A stretch of DNA of 19,684 nt from contig JAMOMS010000062.1 in NCBI GenBank assembly GCA_027067015.1, forward strand, positions 1-19,684, read 5' to 3'. The translations under genes were made by a program, and so were the position numbers. Positions 7,785-14,722 of this stretch are shown in pieces; position 1 is the first letter of the stretch, and the number at the start of each line of letters is the position of its first letter. The notes below the pieces were generated by a model. It was not told the DNA's origin. It searched no databases and was given only the letters and a program-made list of their open reading frames with translations. The DNA is from Campylobacterales bacterium (GTDB lineage: Bacteria > Campylobacterota > Campylobacteria > Campylobacterales > Hydrogenimonadaceae).

Positions 7785-7804
7785 GGCAGAAAACAATCTC
7801 TGCC
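7785..7804 (+). other. Hairpin abutting the next ribosome site
   Basis: GGCAGA and TCTGCC flank an eight-base loop (AAACAATC). The stem ends directly before AAAGGAG at 7805-7811, so it may affect translation of the small membrane protein that follows. There is no T-run, so it is not a terminator. Confidence 0.35.
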
Positions 7805-7816
7805 AAAGGAGTCGTG

Positions 7817-8050
7817 TTGGGCCGTCTGGTACGTGAAGCGCTGATTTTTTCTGCCATCTTCCTTCTATTGTCGCTGGCTTTTCATTACGAGGCGTGGTTG
7901 GATCACCCCGCCGGGCATCTTCAAGCGCTTCCGGGCAGTCCCATGGGGATTTGGCATCCGCTTTGGTTCACGGCGGGTCTTTATTTGCTTGTCGGCGCGG
8001 TGCGGGCGGTTGTCGGCATGATGCGAAAGATATTGGCGCGAAAGGGTTAA
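7817..8050 (+). CDS. Small two-helix membrane protein, unknown function
   Basis: About 77 aa with two predicted membrane segments (ALIFSAIFLLLSLAFHY and WFTAGLYLLVGAVRAVVG) joined by a short loop with HPAGHLQALPGSPMGIWHP, rich in His and Pro, and a basic C-terminal end (RKILARKG). I do not recognise the family. AAAGGAG at 7805-7811 favours the TTG at 7817 (five-base spacing); the in-frame GTG at 7814 is only two bases away from that site but is possible. The stop codon touches the hemJ ATG, so the two are translationally coupled. A role with HemJ or the b561 protein is suggested only by position. Confidence 0.7.
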   Translation: MGRLVREALIFSAIFLLLSLAFHYEAWLDHPAGHLQALPGSPMGIWHPLWFTAGLYLLVGAVRAVVGMMRKILARKG

Positions 8051-8485
8051 ATGGCTTACTATAACTGGATACTGGCGTTTCATGTGATGAGTTTCATGAG
8101 TTGGATGGCGATGCTGTTTTATCAGCCCCGGCTCTATGTCTACCACCGGGAACACGCGGACAACAAGGGGTTTGACGAGGTGGTAAAGATTCAGGAGCGC
8201 AAACTCTACCGCTTTATCGGCGTGCCGGCCATGTGGGCGACGGTGCTCAGCGGCGCGACGATGATCGCGCTCAATCCCGCATTGTTGCGTAGCGGCTGGT
8301 GGCTCTGGATCAAATTGGGCGCTGTGGCGGGGCTTATTGCCTATCACTACTCTTTGGGTGTGTATATGAAACGTCTGGAAGCGGGTACGTGCAATAAAAG
8401 CGGCAAATTTTTCAGGGCCTATAACGAGGTGCCGACACTGTTGATGATGCTTATTGTGATTATGGTGGTGGTAAAACCGGTATGA
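8051..8485 (+). CDS. hemJ: Protoporphyrinogen oxidase, HemJ family
   Basis: 144 aa, usual length for HemJ (formerly UPF0093), a four-helix membrane enzyme that oxidises protoporphyrinogen IX to protoporphyrin IX, the step before iron insertion in heme synthesis. Seen: His11 in the first helix (LAFHVMSFMSW), the LFYQPRLYVYHREH motif, QERKLYRFIGVPAMW, a GWWLWIKL helix and IAYHYSLG, and the conserved end FFRAYNEVPTLLMMLIVIMVVVKP. The ATG directly follows the TAA of the preceding gene. Its place in a run encoding several heme proteins makes functional sense, although constitutive need for heme would argue for another promoter as well. Confidence 0.9.
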   Translation: MAYYNWILAFHVMSFMSWMAMLFYQPRLYVYHREHADNKGFDEVVKIQERKLYRFIGVPAMWATVLSGATMIALNPALLRSGWWLWIKLGAVAGLIAYHYSLGVYMKRLEAGTCNKSGKFFRAYNEVPTLLMMLIVIMVVVKPV

Positions 8486-9582
8486 AAGAGTTGTTGATCC
8501 GTCGGGGGGTGGTAGAGAGCTATTTGCGCATGGTGCGGCGCAATGAGTCTCAAATTGCCATGCTACGCTTGCAAATGGAACTTCCTGAGGATGGCGTATT
8601 GCTCAAAGGGATCGCCTTATTGCATGAGCAAAGTGACTTTTCCCCCCTCTTTTTATGTGGTGATGGATCCGTATTGCTCTTTTTGTATCAGGTGCATCTG
8701 CATACGGCGGTGCGATTGGCTAAAAATTTAAGAAAGCTCTTGGCTGTCGAGTGTGATATTAAGGTTGTCTGCGGCGCGTTAACCATGTTGGCGCCGGAAG
8801 ATACCTATCTGTCGCTTGAGAAACGTTTGGATACGTTTATGCAAAGAGCGCAAGAGGCGGGTGACGGGCGTATTTGCTACGGGACAAGCTATTATGATTT
8901 TTGCGCCAGGGGCGGAGAAGAGGAGATTATGCAATTTTTCTTCTCCGAGCATACAGAGGTGGAAATTTATAATTTTTACAACGGGATGCCGTTGCAAGAG
9001 AGGGTCAAAGTGCTCTCTTTTGAAGAGGGGATTTTGCGTATTCAAACCTCTTTGGCCAAAGCGGCCTACCTTGAAAAAGAGAGGTTTACCTATATTAGGC
9101 ATCCGCATTTGCCGGATGTGGTGCGCGCGGATGTGATGGGCGCACGGCCCAACCGGGCGGAAGTAAGCCTGACACGTTTGCATTTTATTGATACCTCGCC
9201 GCTGGATCGCGAGAATATTCGGATAAAGCCGGAAGAGCATATACCTGTATATGTCGATTGCTTAGAGGGCGGAAAATTTGAGGGAAAGTTGGAGGCGATA
9301 GCTGTAAACTCTTTGGCGGTTGTGCCGATCAATGGCCAGCCGGATCAGAGGTGTCAAGCGGAGGGGAGTCGCGCGGAGCTGGTATTTTCCCTGCCCGAAA
9401 GGGAGGAGTTGTCGCAGTTGACCTTAATGGGCGAGCTACGCTACAACAAAGATGGGATTTTGGTTTATAGTCTCTATCCCAACCATTTTGCGAAAATAAA
9501 GATTGAGAGTTATATCGCGTTACAGCAGTCCAAGCTGATTACGATTTTGCAGAAGATGGTATTGAATTTTTATCAGGGGTAA
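8482..9582 (+). CDS. Degenerate GGDEF / PilZ-like protein
   Basis: 366 aa, no signal or membrane helix. The first about 150 residues look like an eroded GGDEF domain: CGDGS (59-63) stands where GGDEF would be, followed by a helix like the usual one (TAVRLAKNLRKLL), a V.CGALTML strand, and RLDTFMQRAQEAGDGRICYG resembling the AD.ALY.AK..GRN end. It should not make c-di-GMP. The second half resembles a PilZN-PilZ pair: VKVLSFEEGILRIQ, then RENIR (243-247) matching the RxxxR motif, but the second motif (D/NxSxxG) reads VNSLAV (275-280) without its glycine. It may sense c-di-GMP weakly or act as a scaffold. The ATG overlaps the hemJ stop (ATGA). Domain calls come from pattern memory and are moderately sure. 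Confidence 0.6.
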   Translation: MKELLIRRGVVESYLRMVRRNESQIAMLRLQMELPEDGVLLKGIALLHEQSDFSPLFLCGDGSVLLFLYQVHLHTAVRLAKNLRKLLAVECDIKVVCGALTMLAPEDTYLSLEKRLDTFMQRAQEAGDGRICYGTSYYDFCARGGEEEIMQFFFSEHTEVEIYNFYNGMPLQERVKVLSFEEGILRIQTSLAKAAYLEKERFTYIRHPHLPDVVRADVMGARPNRAEVSLTRLHFIDTSPLDRENIRIKPEEHIPVYVDCLEGGKFEGKLEAIAVNSLAVVPINGQPDQRCQAEGSRAELVFSLPEREELSQLTLMGELRYNKDGILVYSLYPNHFAKIKIESYIALQQSKLITILQKMVLNFYQG

Positions 9583-9594
9583 AGAAGGTAAAGG

Positions 9595-9611
9595 ACGGGC
9601 CAAAGGCCCGT
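9595..9611 (+). terminator. GC-rich hairpin at the end of the psr-hemJ run
   Basis: ACGGGCC-AAA-GGCCCGT is a perfect seven-pair stem, 12 bases after the stop codon at 9582. Together with the next hairpin it sits between converging genes (plus-strand PilZ-like gene and minus-strand tpx) and may act in both directions, though neither side of this stem has a long T-run. Confidence 0.55.
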
Positions 9612-9612
9612 A

Positions 9613-9636
9613 CCGCTCCCCCAAGCGGCGGTTTTT
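9613..9636 (+). terminator. Terminator of the plus-strand operon
   Basis: CCGCT (9613-9617) pairs with AGCGG (9624-9628) and is followed by GTTTTT ending at 9636. The stem is short, but with the stronger hairpin just upstream the pair forms a plausible tandem terminator before the convergent tpx stop at 9641. Confidence 0.6.
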
Positions 9637-9640
9637 GGGC

Positions 9641-10159
9641 TTACTTGGAAGCGGCGGCTTTGGCGGCTTCGAGCGCTTCTTCGTATTCGGGTTCCGCGGT
9701 GATTTCGGGCACGATCTGCTTGTAAGTGACAATACCGTCTTTATCGACCACGAAGATCGCGCGGCAGGTTACGCCGGCCAGCGGGCCTTCGGCAATCAGT
9801 ACGCCGTAAGCGTTGGCGAAATCTTTGTTGCGGAAGTCGGAGGCGACGGTCAGGTTCTCGATGCCTTCGGCGGAGCAGAAGCGACCGGCGGCGAAAGGAA
9901 GGTCCATAGAGATAACGGTGGTATCCACGCCTTCGATCTCAGCCGCTTTTTCGTTGAATTTGCGGGTTTCTGCCGCGCAGACAGGGGTGTCAAGAGAGGG
10001 AACGACAACCAGCAGTTGCACTTTGTCCTGGGCGCCGCCCACTTTTTTGTCGGCCAGGCCGTCGGAGTTGACGACAGTCACTTCCGGCGCTTTGTCGCCG
10101 ACGTTGATTTCGTTACCGGCCAGTTTGACCTCGTTGCCTTTGAGAGTTACAGTTGCCAT
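9641..10159 (-). CDS. tpx: Thiol peroxidase (atypical 2-Cys peroxiredoxin)
   Basis: 172 aa, usual length for Tpx. It reduces hydrogen peroxide and alkyl hydroperoxides with electrons from thioredoxin. The peroxidatic cysteine is C61 in PSLDTPVC and the resolving cysteine C95 in GRFCSAEG, a spacing typical of bacterial Tpx. The start has NVGDKAPEV and the body ISMDLPFA and ASDFRNKDFANAYG, all family hallmarks. AAGGAG precedes the ATG in the minus-strand leader. It is a single gene, bounded by terminator hairpins on both sides. A protective role beside an oxygen- and sulfur-exposed respiratory chain is sensible but not specific. Confidence 0.96.
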   Translation of the reverse strand: MATVTLKGNEVKLAGNEINVGDKAPEVTVVNSDGLADKKVGGAQDKVQLLVVVPSLDTPVCAAETRKFNEKAAEIEGVDTTVISMDLPFAAGRFCSAEGIENLTVASDFRNKDFANAYGVLIAEGPLAGVTCRAIFVVDKDGIVTYKQIVPEITAEPEYEEALEAAKAAASK

Positions 10160-10201
10160 GATGGCTCCTTTTTTATTGAGATTTTTTATCGTTTGATAGT
10201 T

Positions 10202-10214
10202 CGCTTTAAAAGCG
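10202..10214 (-). promoter_or_regulatory. Short perfect palindrome upstream of tpx
   Basis: CGCTTT-A-AAAGCG lies 43 bases before the tpx start codon, in the promoter/leader region. It could be an operator for a peroxide-response regulator or a small leader hairpin. It does not match a consensus I can name. Confidence 0.35.
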
Positions 10215-10241
10215 ATTAGATGAATTCTACAGGAAATGGAT

Positions 10242-10282
10242 AAAAAAACTCTTAATTAATCCGACCTAGTTTTAAGAGTTTT
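10242..10282 (-). terminator. Rho-independent terminator of tsaD
   Basis: A perfect 11-base inverted repeat (AAAACTCTTAA at 10245-10255 and TTAAGAGTTTT at 10272-10282, 16-base loop) lies 18 bases past the tsaD stop codon. Read on the minus strand it is followed by a run of T (A-run at 10242-10248). The stem is AT-rich, so it may be a weak terminator. Its distance from the tpx start makes separate transcription of tpx likely. Confidence 0.65.
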
Positions 10283-10300
10283 ATAAACTTTTAAGAAAAA

Positions 10301-11293
10301 TTAGAAAATTTTATCGGTTCTGGGCATGACGCGCAGAGCGGACGGCGGGGTGAAGTTTTGCCGTTCATAGGCTTCCAGGGCGCATCGGCCCACCATGGCG
10401 GCGTTGTCGGCGCAGTATTTGAGCTCGGCCAGGTGGAGGGTGGCGCCAAACTCATGGCAGAGTTTCTCAAATGCCTCCCTGACGGCCAGGTTGGCGCTGG
10501 CGCCGCCGACAATGGCGAAATCGGCGGGGCGGTGGGTGTCGAAAATTTTTTTGCATTTGTGTAGTAGGTGCGCTACGGCTGTTTTTTGAAACGCTGAGGC
10601 GATGTCGCATCGGGTCTGCTCGTCAAGGGGGGTATGCTCCTGCACCAAAAGGCGGACCGCGTTTTTGAGGCCGGAGTAGCTAAAGGCTAGATGAGAAGAG
10701 TTTTTTAAAGGGACGGGCAGGGTAAAGCGGGTAGGGTCGCCTTTTTGGGCCAGCTTTTCGATGACGGGTCCGCCGGGATAGCCCAATCCCATCATTTTGG
10801 CCGTTTTGTCAAAGCTCTCCCCAAAACTGTCGTCTATGGTAGAGGCCAGGATGGTAATGTCGTCGTATCCTTTGACATCCAGTACCATGGTGTGTCCGCC
10901 GGAAATAAGCAGTACCAGCATAGGGAAACGGGCCGGTTTTTCGATAAAAAGGGAGTAGATGTGGGCTTTGAGGTGGTTGACGGCAATGAGCGGAAGACGT
11001 TTGGCCACGGCCAGGGCCTGGGCCATGGCGACCCCCTCCAGAAGCGTGACCGAAAGGCCCGGGGCGTTGGTGACGGCGACCGCTTTGATGTCTGGGAGAA
11101 AGGGCGCGGCTTCTTCCAGGAGCCTGGGCAGATCCACGGCATGCAGGCGGCTGGCCAGTTCGGGTACCACGCCGCCGTAGAGTGCGTGGGCTTTTTCCTG
11201 GGAGATTTTGCGGTGAAAAAGGAGTTTGCGATCATGCAGGCGCGTCACGGCGACGGCGCTGTCGTCGCAACTGCTTTCAATACTTAAAATCAT
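10301..11293 (-). CDS. tsaD: tRNA threonylcarbamoyladenosine transferase subunit TsaD
   Basis: 330 aa, usual length for TsaD (Gcp/YgjD/Kae1). In the cytoplasm it transfers the threonylcarbamoyl group to A37 of ANN-decoding tRNAs, with TsaB and TsaE. Seen: the ASKHA-type N-terminus MILSIESSCDDS, GGVVPELASRLH, metal-binding HLKAH (H107, H111), LLISGGHTM, DDSFGESFDKTAKMMGLGYPGGP, the SGLKNAV motif, and VGGASANLAVRE. All parts are present. There is no ribosome site before the ATG; instead an extended -10 box ends six bases upstream, which fits leaderless transcription. Confidence 0.97.
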   Translation of the reverse strand: MILSIESSCDDSAVAVTRLHDRKLLFHRKISQEKAHALYGGVVPELASRLHAVDLPRLLEEAAPFLPDIKAVAVTNAPGLSVTLLEGVAMAQALAVAKRLPLIAVNHLKAHIYSLFIEKPARFPMLVLLISGGHTMVLDVKGYDDITILASTIDDSFGESFDKTAKMMGLGYPGGPVIEKLAQKGDPTRFTLPVPLKNSSHLAFSYSGLKNAVRLLVQEHTPLDEQTRCDIASAFQKTAVAHLLHKCKKIFDTHRPADFAIVGGASANLAVREAFEKLCHEFGATLHLAELKYCADNAAMVGRCALEAYERQNFTPPSALRVMPRTDKIF

Positions 11294-11299
11294 GGTATG

Positions 11300-11308
11300 A
11301 TTGTATCA
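11300..11308 (-). promoter_or_regulatory. Extended -10 box placed for leaderless tsaD mRNA
   Basis: On the minus strand TGATACAAT (TGn plus -10) is followed by CATACC and then the tsaD ATG. A start about six to seven bases after the -10 would fall on or beside the A of the ATG. No purine-rich ribosome site lies in the 17 bases before the ATG. The same geometry is seen at rqcH. Confidence 0.5.
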
Positions 11309-11371
11309 ACTCAAAGATATAATTGCGCTTGAAAATGTGCGAGAGTGGGCTGTTTTGATGGAAATATATTA

Positions 11372-11377
11372 TATAAT
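11372..11377 (+). promoter_or_regulatory. -10 box for the SPOR/kinase-like gene
   Basis: TATAAT within an AT-rich run lies 28 bases before the ATG at 11406 and leaves room for a short leader with AAGGAA at 11395-11400. No clear -35 is seen, usual for this phylum. This gene and tsaD diverge, so the 112-base gap must hold both promoters. Confidence 0.6.
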
Positions 11378-11405
11378 TACCAACAAAAATTCATAAGGAA
11401 CGGGA

Positions 11406-13328
11406 ATGCGATTTTTTGTGAAACCGATGGTGTGGGCGGGAATGATTTTGCTTTTACAGCTTTTTGCGTCGGCCGGTCAGGAGACACAGCGGTTCAAAAA
11501 GATCATTGTGAAGACATTCTATTCGCAAGAGCGGGCCCAAAAGGTATTGGAGACGCTGGTGCATCATCTTAATAGCTACCCCCGTTTGCGTCAGCTTCAA
11601 AAAGAGAAGGGCTTTCGCTATGTAGCCAGACCGTCCGGGCGCTACTATATTGTGGCTGTAGAGCCGTTGGATAAAGAGAGTTTGCGCGCGGTATTGCCGA
11701 TTGTACGTCGTCGTTTTCCCGATGCCTTTGCCAATCGCTACTATCCGCCTACGCCGCAGAGTGTGGAGGAGAGCGCAACCGCTCAAGAACAAGAGCTCCC
11801 CGCAGAGGCGAATGTAGAAAGAAAGAAGGCGGAGTCAGCCCAAAAGGCATCACCGTCAGAAGAGGTGACAACACCTGTACCCCCGGTGGCGTTGCCTGAG
11901 GCGATGAGTGAGCCTGCGCCGAAGCAGGAGATGTCGGAAAAGATGCGCGAGACAAAGAAAGTGCAAGAGCCGATCGCGCAAGAGGAGGCGACCCCTCCTT
12001 TATCCGCTGAGACGGTGCCGCGGGCGGAAACTTTGCCGAGTGAGGTGGTGACCCAAACGGCGGAGGAGATCGCATCTGCCCAAGAACCGTCGGCCCGACA
12101 GGCCGATGCCCCAAAGCTTCCCGCGCCCGCGCAAGCGAAAGATGGCGCTTCAAGCCGTATGCCGTGGTATCTGTTGGCGCTATTGGCGGGGTTGGGTACG
12201 GTTGCAGGCGGGTGGTTTTTTTATAAAAAAAGAGCGGCACGTGAAGATGCGTCAAAAAAAAGAGGCGCGTTGAGCGGGTTGGTGGAGCAGATGGACCAAC
12301 CGTTTATCTCCGCGATGGAGACGCTTAACAGTTCAATACAGGCGCTTCAAAGGCGAATGGACGGCGATGAACAGACCGCCAAACAGTTTGAGACGATGGA
12401 GCGGGCCGGTAAACGTATGGAGATCGCATGGGCCGATATGAAAGATATCGCGCTTCTGGCGACGGGCGTTCGACCGCACAATTACCCGCGGCGGTTTGAC
12501 CTAAACGATATTCTTGAACAACTTGCCGAGACTTTCAAGGCTGAAGAGATCAGTCGGGATGTGGGAATCACCTACGATGTTGACACCCAGATGCCTATTC
12601 GCTATATCGGAGACAGCAAACGTTTAAAGCGCACGCTTTATCATGCCCTCTTTGCGTCAGCTTTGCGTATGCGTCAGGGGGGATGTATCTATCTTTCGGT
12701 GCGCGAAGAGCAGGAAGAGCGGGATGAGAATGAAAGCCGTACCCGGTTGATATGGAAGTTGGTATGTCGTAGCGAGGGACCATTGACGGCTCCCGACGAA
12801 GAGGTGTTATGGCATGCCGATTTGAGTGCCCGTTTGGCGGAGGCGATGGGGGCGCAAACCGATTTGTTGGAAGATGAGCGGGGATTGATCTGGAAAATGG
12901 GACTTCCGATTGAGATTTTTGATGCGAAAAACCGTCGGAAATATCATCTACCCTCCCGCGCGTATATGAAAAAGAGGGTTTATATTGTCGATCCCGATAG
13001 GGTGGCCGCCAAAAGTTTGGAAAAGATGTTGCGATTTTTCCACTATGATATTCACTATTTGGCTTCGCTTGCGGAGCGTGATCGACGCCAGAAGGAGCCG
13101 TGGGATCTTCTCTTTATTGATGAGAAGGCGTTAAGGGAGGATGATGCGGTCTCTATGGAAGAGTTAAAGTCCAGGATCGCTACGAAGGTGATTGTGATTG
13201 CCCGCCCGGGGCATTTGGAGCGGGTTCGCTATGAGTTTGCGGAGGCCGATGCTTTCTTGCAACGTCCCTTTACCCACCGTCAACTGCTCGGTCTGCTGGT
13301 GCGGCAGTTTGGCCAGAGCTGGTATTGA
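11406..13328 (+). CDS. Membrane protein: SPOR-like domain, pseudo-histidine kinase core, eroded receiver
   Basis: 640 aa. Order: signal peptide or N-terminal anchor (1-23, ending ASAG); a SPOR-like domain (about 28-112: IIVKTFYSQERAQKVLETL ... GRYYIVAVEPLDKESL), a fold that usually binds denuded septal peptidoglycan; a Pro/Glu/Ala-rich linker (about 113-250); a membrane helix (about 252-273); a kinase-like core (about 284-515) in which the DHp helix reads MDQPFISAMETL with no phosphoacceptor histidine and the ATP-binding part lacks clear N and G boxes; and a receiver-like end (522-636) with D529/D531 and D572 present but the conserved Lys replaced (R620 in LQRPF) and the Thr/Ser replaced by alanine (VIVIARPG). 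Likely a wall-sensing or scaffold protein that does not sign by normal phosphotransfer. It converges on the HDOD gene with nine bases between the stops. Domain names are my inference from patterns. Confidence 0.6.
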   Translation: MRFFVKPMVWAGMILLLQLFASAGQETQRFKKIIVKTFYSQERAQKVLETLVHHLNSYPRLRQLQKEKGFRYVARPSGRYYIVAVEPLDKESLRAVLPIVRRRFPDAFANRYYPPTPQSVEESATAQEQELPAEANVERKKAESAQKASPSEEVTTPVPPVALPEAMSEPAPKQEMSEKMRETKKVQEPIAQEEATPPLSAETVPRAETLPSEVVTQTAEEIASAQEPSARQADAPKLPAPAQAKDGASSRMPWYLLALLAGLGTVAGGWFFYKKRAAREDASKKRGALSGLVEQMDQPFISAMETLNSSIQALQRRMDGDEQTAKQFETMERAGKRMEIAWADMKDIALLATGVRPHNYPRRFDLNDILEQLAETFKAEEISRDVGITYDVDTQMPIRYIGDSKRLKRTLYHALFASALRMRQGGCIYLSVREEQEERDENESRTRLIWKLVCRSEGPLTAPDEEVLWHADLSARLAEAMGAQTDLLEDERGLIWKMGLPIEIFDAKNRRKYHLPSRAYMKKRVYIVDPDRVAAKSLEKMLRFFHYDIHYLASLAERDRRQKEPWDLLFIDEKALREDDAVSMEELKSRIATKVIVIARPGHLERVRYEFAEADAFLQRPFTHRQLLGLLVRQFGQSWY

Positions 13329-13337
13329 GGTTTGGCC

Positions 13338-14177
13338 TTAATTTTTAATGGCCTCTTTGCGTTTTTTTACCCGCTCCAGCGAACCGCGAAGTTTTTCTGT
13401 GTCAAAACCGTAACGTTTTGCCAAGGTAAGCGCGTTTTGACAAGAGCGGTCGCTTAGGATATCTTTGATGTTCGCGGCGCTTTGGATAACGCGTAACGCC
13501 TGGATATCAAAAACGATCTCTTGCGGGGGTGTCTCTTCGCTTTCAAGGTATTGCATACATTGGGTAAAGGTCTCGCCCAACTGCCATCGTTTGAAAATTA
13601 ACGCGTTAACTTGCGCGGTACTCATGGAGACATAAAGGGTTTCAACCTCCGCGATGGAAGGAAATTCCTTTAGATCCTTTTGAAACGCGTCTACCCTCTC
13701 TTGGTGGATGATCTCTCTGGCTATCAAAATTTTGCCCGTCTCCATCAAGAAAGCCAGGGGAATCAGATATTTGGCCCTTAACATATCTACCCCCATGATC
13801 CAGTGAAAAGCCAGTTCGCTTTGGAGTCGGCAGAGCTCAGCAAAATCTGATGTTGTAAGATGGTAGGGGGAGAGGTCTATGTCAAAAACCCGGTTACGGG
13901 CGAAATCAAGCGCCATGGTTCGGATGCGGGCGGGCCCAAGAAGCATGTAAGCCTGCTGAATGGAGACAATCTCTCTTTGAAAAGAGTAGTAGGCGCTGTT
14001 GGCCTGGGAGAGAATGTTGACCGTCAGGGCGGGATCCTCTTCGATCACCGTGATCACCTTCTCCGGCGCCGGATCGCCCTGGGCAAAGAGTTGCTCCAGT
14101 TTTATGACAGATTCGGGTAGCGGGGGTAGGGCTTCTATCTGAACCATCAGCGGGGTATAGTTCATTGCGTCGGACAT
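13338..14177 (-). CDS. HDOD domain protein
   Basis: 279 aa, cytoplasmic. HDOD domains resemble HD phosphohydrolases without the metal-binding residues and act in regulation, often with chemotaxis, c-di-GMP or stress signalling. Seen: IEALPPLPESVIKLEQLF, IEEDPALTVNILSQANSAYYS, IQQAYMLLGPARIRTMAL, then a helical second half (LIPLAFLMETGKILIA ... STAQVNALIFKRWQLGE), typical order for the domain. I start at the ATG at 14177, with AAAAGGAG upstream; the longer in-frame ATG at 14300 lies within the upstream gene and gives a non-homologous head. The start overlaps the end of the hydrolase gene by 16 bases, so it is part of the cdsA operon. A C. jejuni HDOD protein affects motility as I recall; orthology is not shown. 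Confidence 0.85.
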   Translation of the reverse strand: MSDAMNYTPLMVQIEALPPLPESVIKLEQLFAQGDPAPEKVITVIEEDPALTVNILSQANSAYYSFQREIVSIQQAYMLLGPARIRTMALDFARNRVFDIDLSPYHLTTSDFAELCRLQSELAFHWIMGVDMLRAKYLIPLAFLMETGKILIAREIIHQERVDAFQKDLKEFPSIAEVETLYVSMSTAQVNALIFKRWQLGETFTQCMQYLESEETPPQEIVFDIQALRVIQSAANIKDILSDRSCQNALTLAKRYGFDTEKLRGSLERVKKRKEAIKN

Positions 14178-14722
14178 AACTCTCCTTTTGTCAGGTATTG
14201 TAAAATCCAGGGCCAGGGGCCGTAGCCGCTCTCGGCGTTGATATGGCCGGCCCGCTCCACCACTTTCATGGGGATGCCAAGCGCCTCTTGCATACTCCAC
14301 GCTTCATCCATCGTCAGGTAGGGGTCGTTGTCGGAGACCACCAGGATCGCCTTGTCGGCGTTGAGGGTCTTGGGAAGTGGGGCGGGGAAGAAACTGCGAA
14401 GGGTTTCGATGGTGCAGTTTAACCTCGGCGGAGAGACCAGCACCAGGTTTTGGAGTTTTGGGGCCAGGCCTTCGCGGCAAAGGTGAAACCAGAGGGTATT
14501 GGCCAGGGAGTGGCACACCACCGTATCGGGGCCAAAGTCGTCAAGGTGGGCCAGGATCTCCTTTTTCCAGCGGTTGATATGGGGAAAGTGGGGGTGTTGG
14601 ATAAGCGGGAAACTGACGGTGCCGTAATCTTTGGCCAGCTCACCGGCCAGCCATGCCTGCCAGTGGGGGTGGTCACTGCCGCCCCAGCCGTGCAAAATAA
14701 GGGTCTTACCGGGCCCCTTCAC
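14162..14722 (-). CDS. RBBP9/YdeN-like serine hydrolase
   Basis: 186 aa, single alpha/beta-hydrolase domain of the RBBP9/YdeN family. Catalytic triad candidates: Ser72 in CHSLAN (the nucleophile elbow, with Cys in place of the usual Gly), Asp133 in SDNDPY, and His160 in AGHINAESGYGPWP. The spacings match those I recall for human RBBP9. The N-terminus LILHGWGGSDHPHWQAWL fits the family oxyanion region. Natural substrate is unknown. GTG start, 16 codon-bases inside the end of dxr, with AAGGAG five to six bases before it; the overlap supports co-translation. Confidence 0.87.
   Translation of the reverse strand: MKGPGKTLILHGWGGSDHPHWQAWLAGELAKDYGTVSFPLIQHPHFPHINRWKKEILAHLDDFGPDTVVCHSLANTLWFHLCREGLAPKLQNLVLVSPPRLNCTIETLRSFFPAPLPKTLNADKAILVVSDNDPYLTMDEAWSMQEALGIPMKVVERAGHINAESGYGPWPWILQYLTKGELCPTQ

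Noticed and set aside
10745..11287. Open frame on the plus strand opposite tsaD
   Set aside because: tsaD is unmistakable on the minus strand; this frame has Gly/Asp/His-rich shadow composition.
14178..14300. Longer in-frame start for the HDOD gene
   Set aside because: It lies deep in the hydrolase gene, lacks a ribosome site and adds a Pro/Arg-rich head; the ATG at 14177 follows AAAAGGAG.
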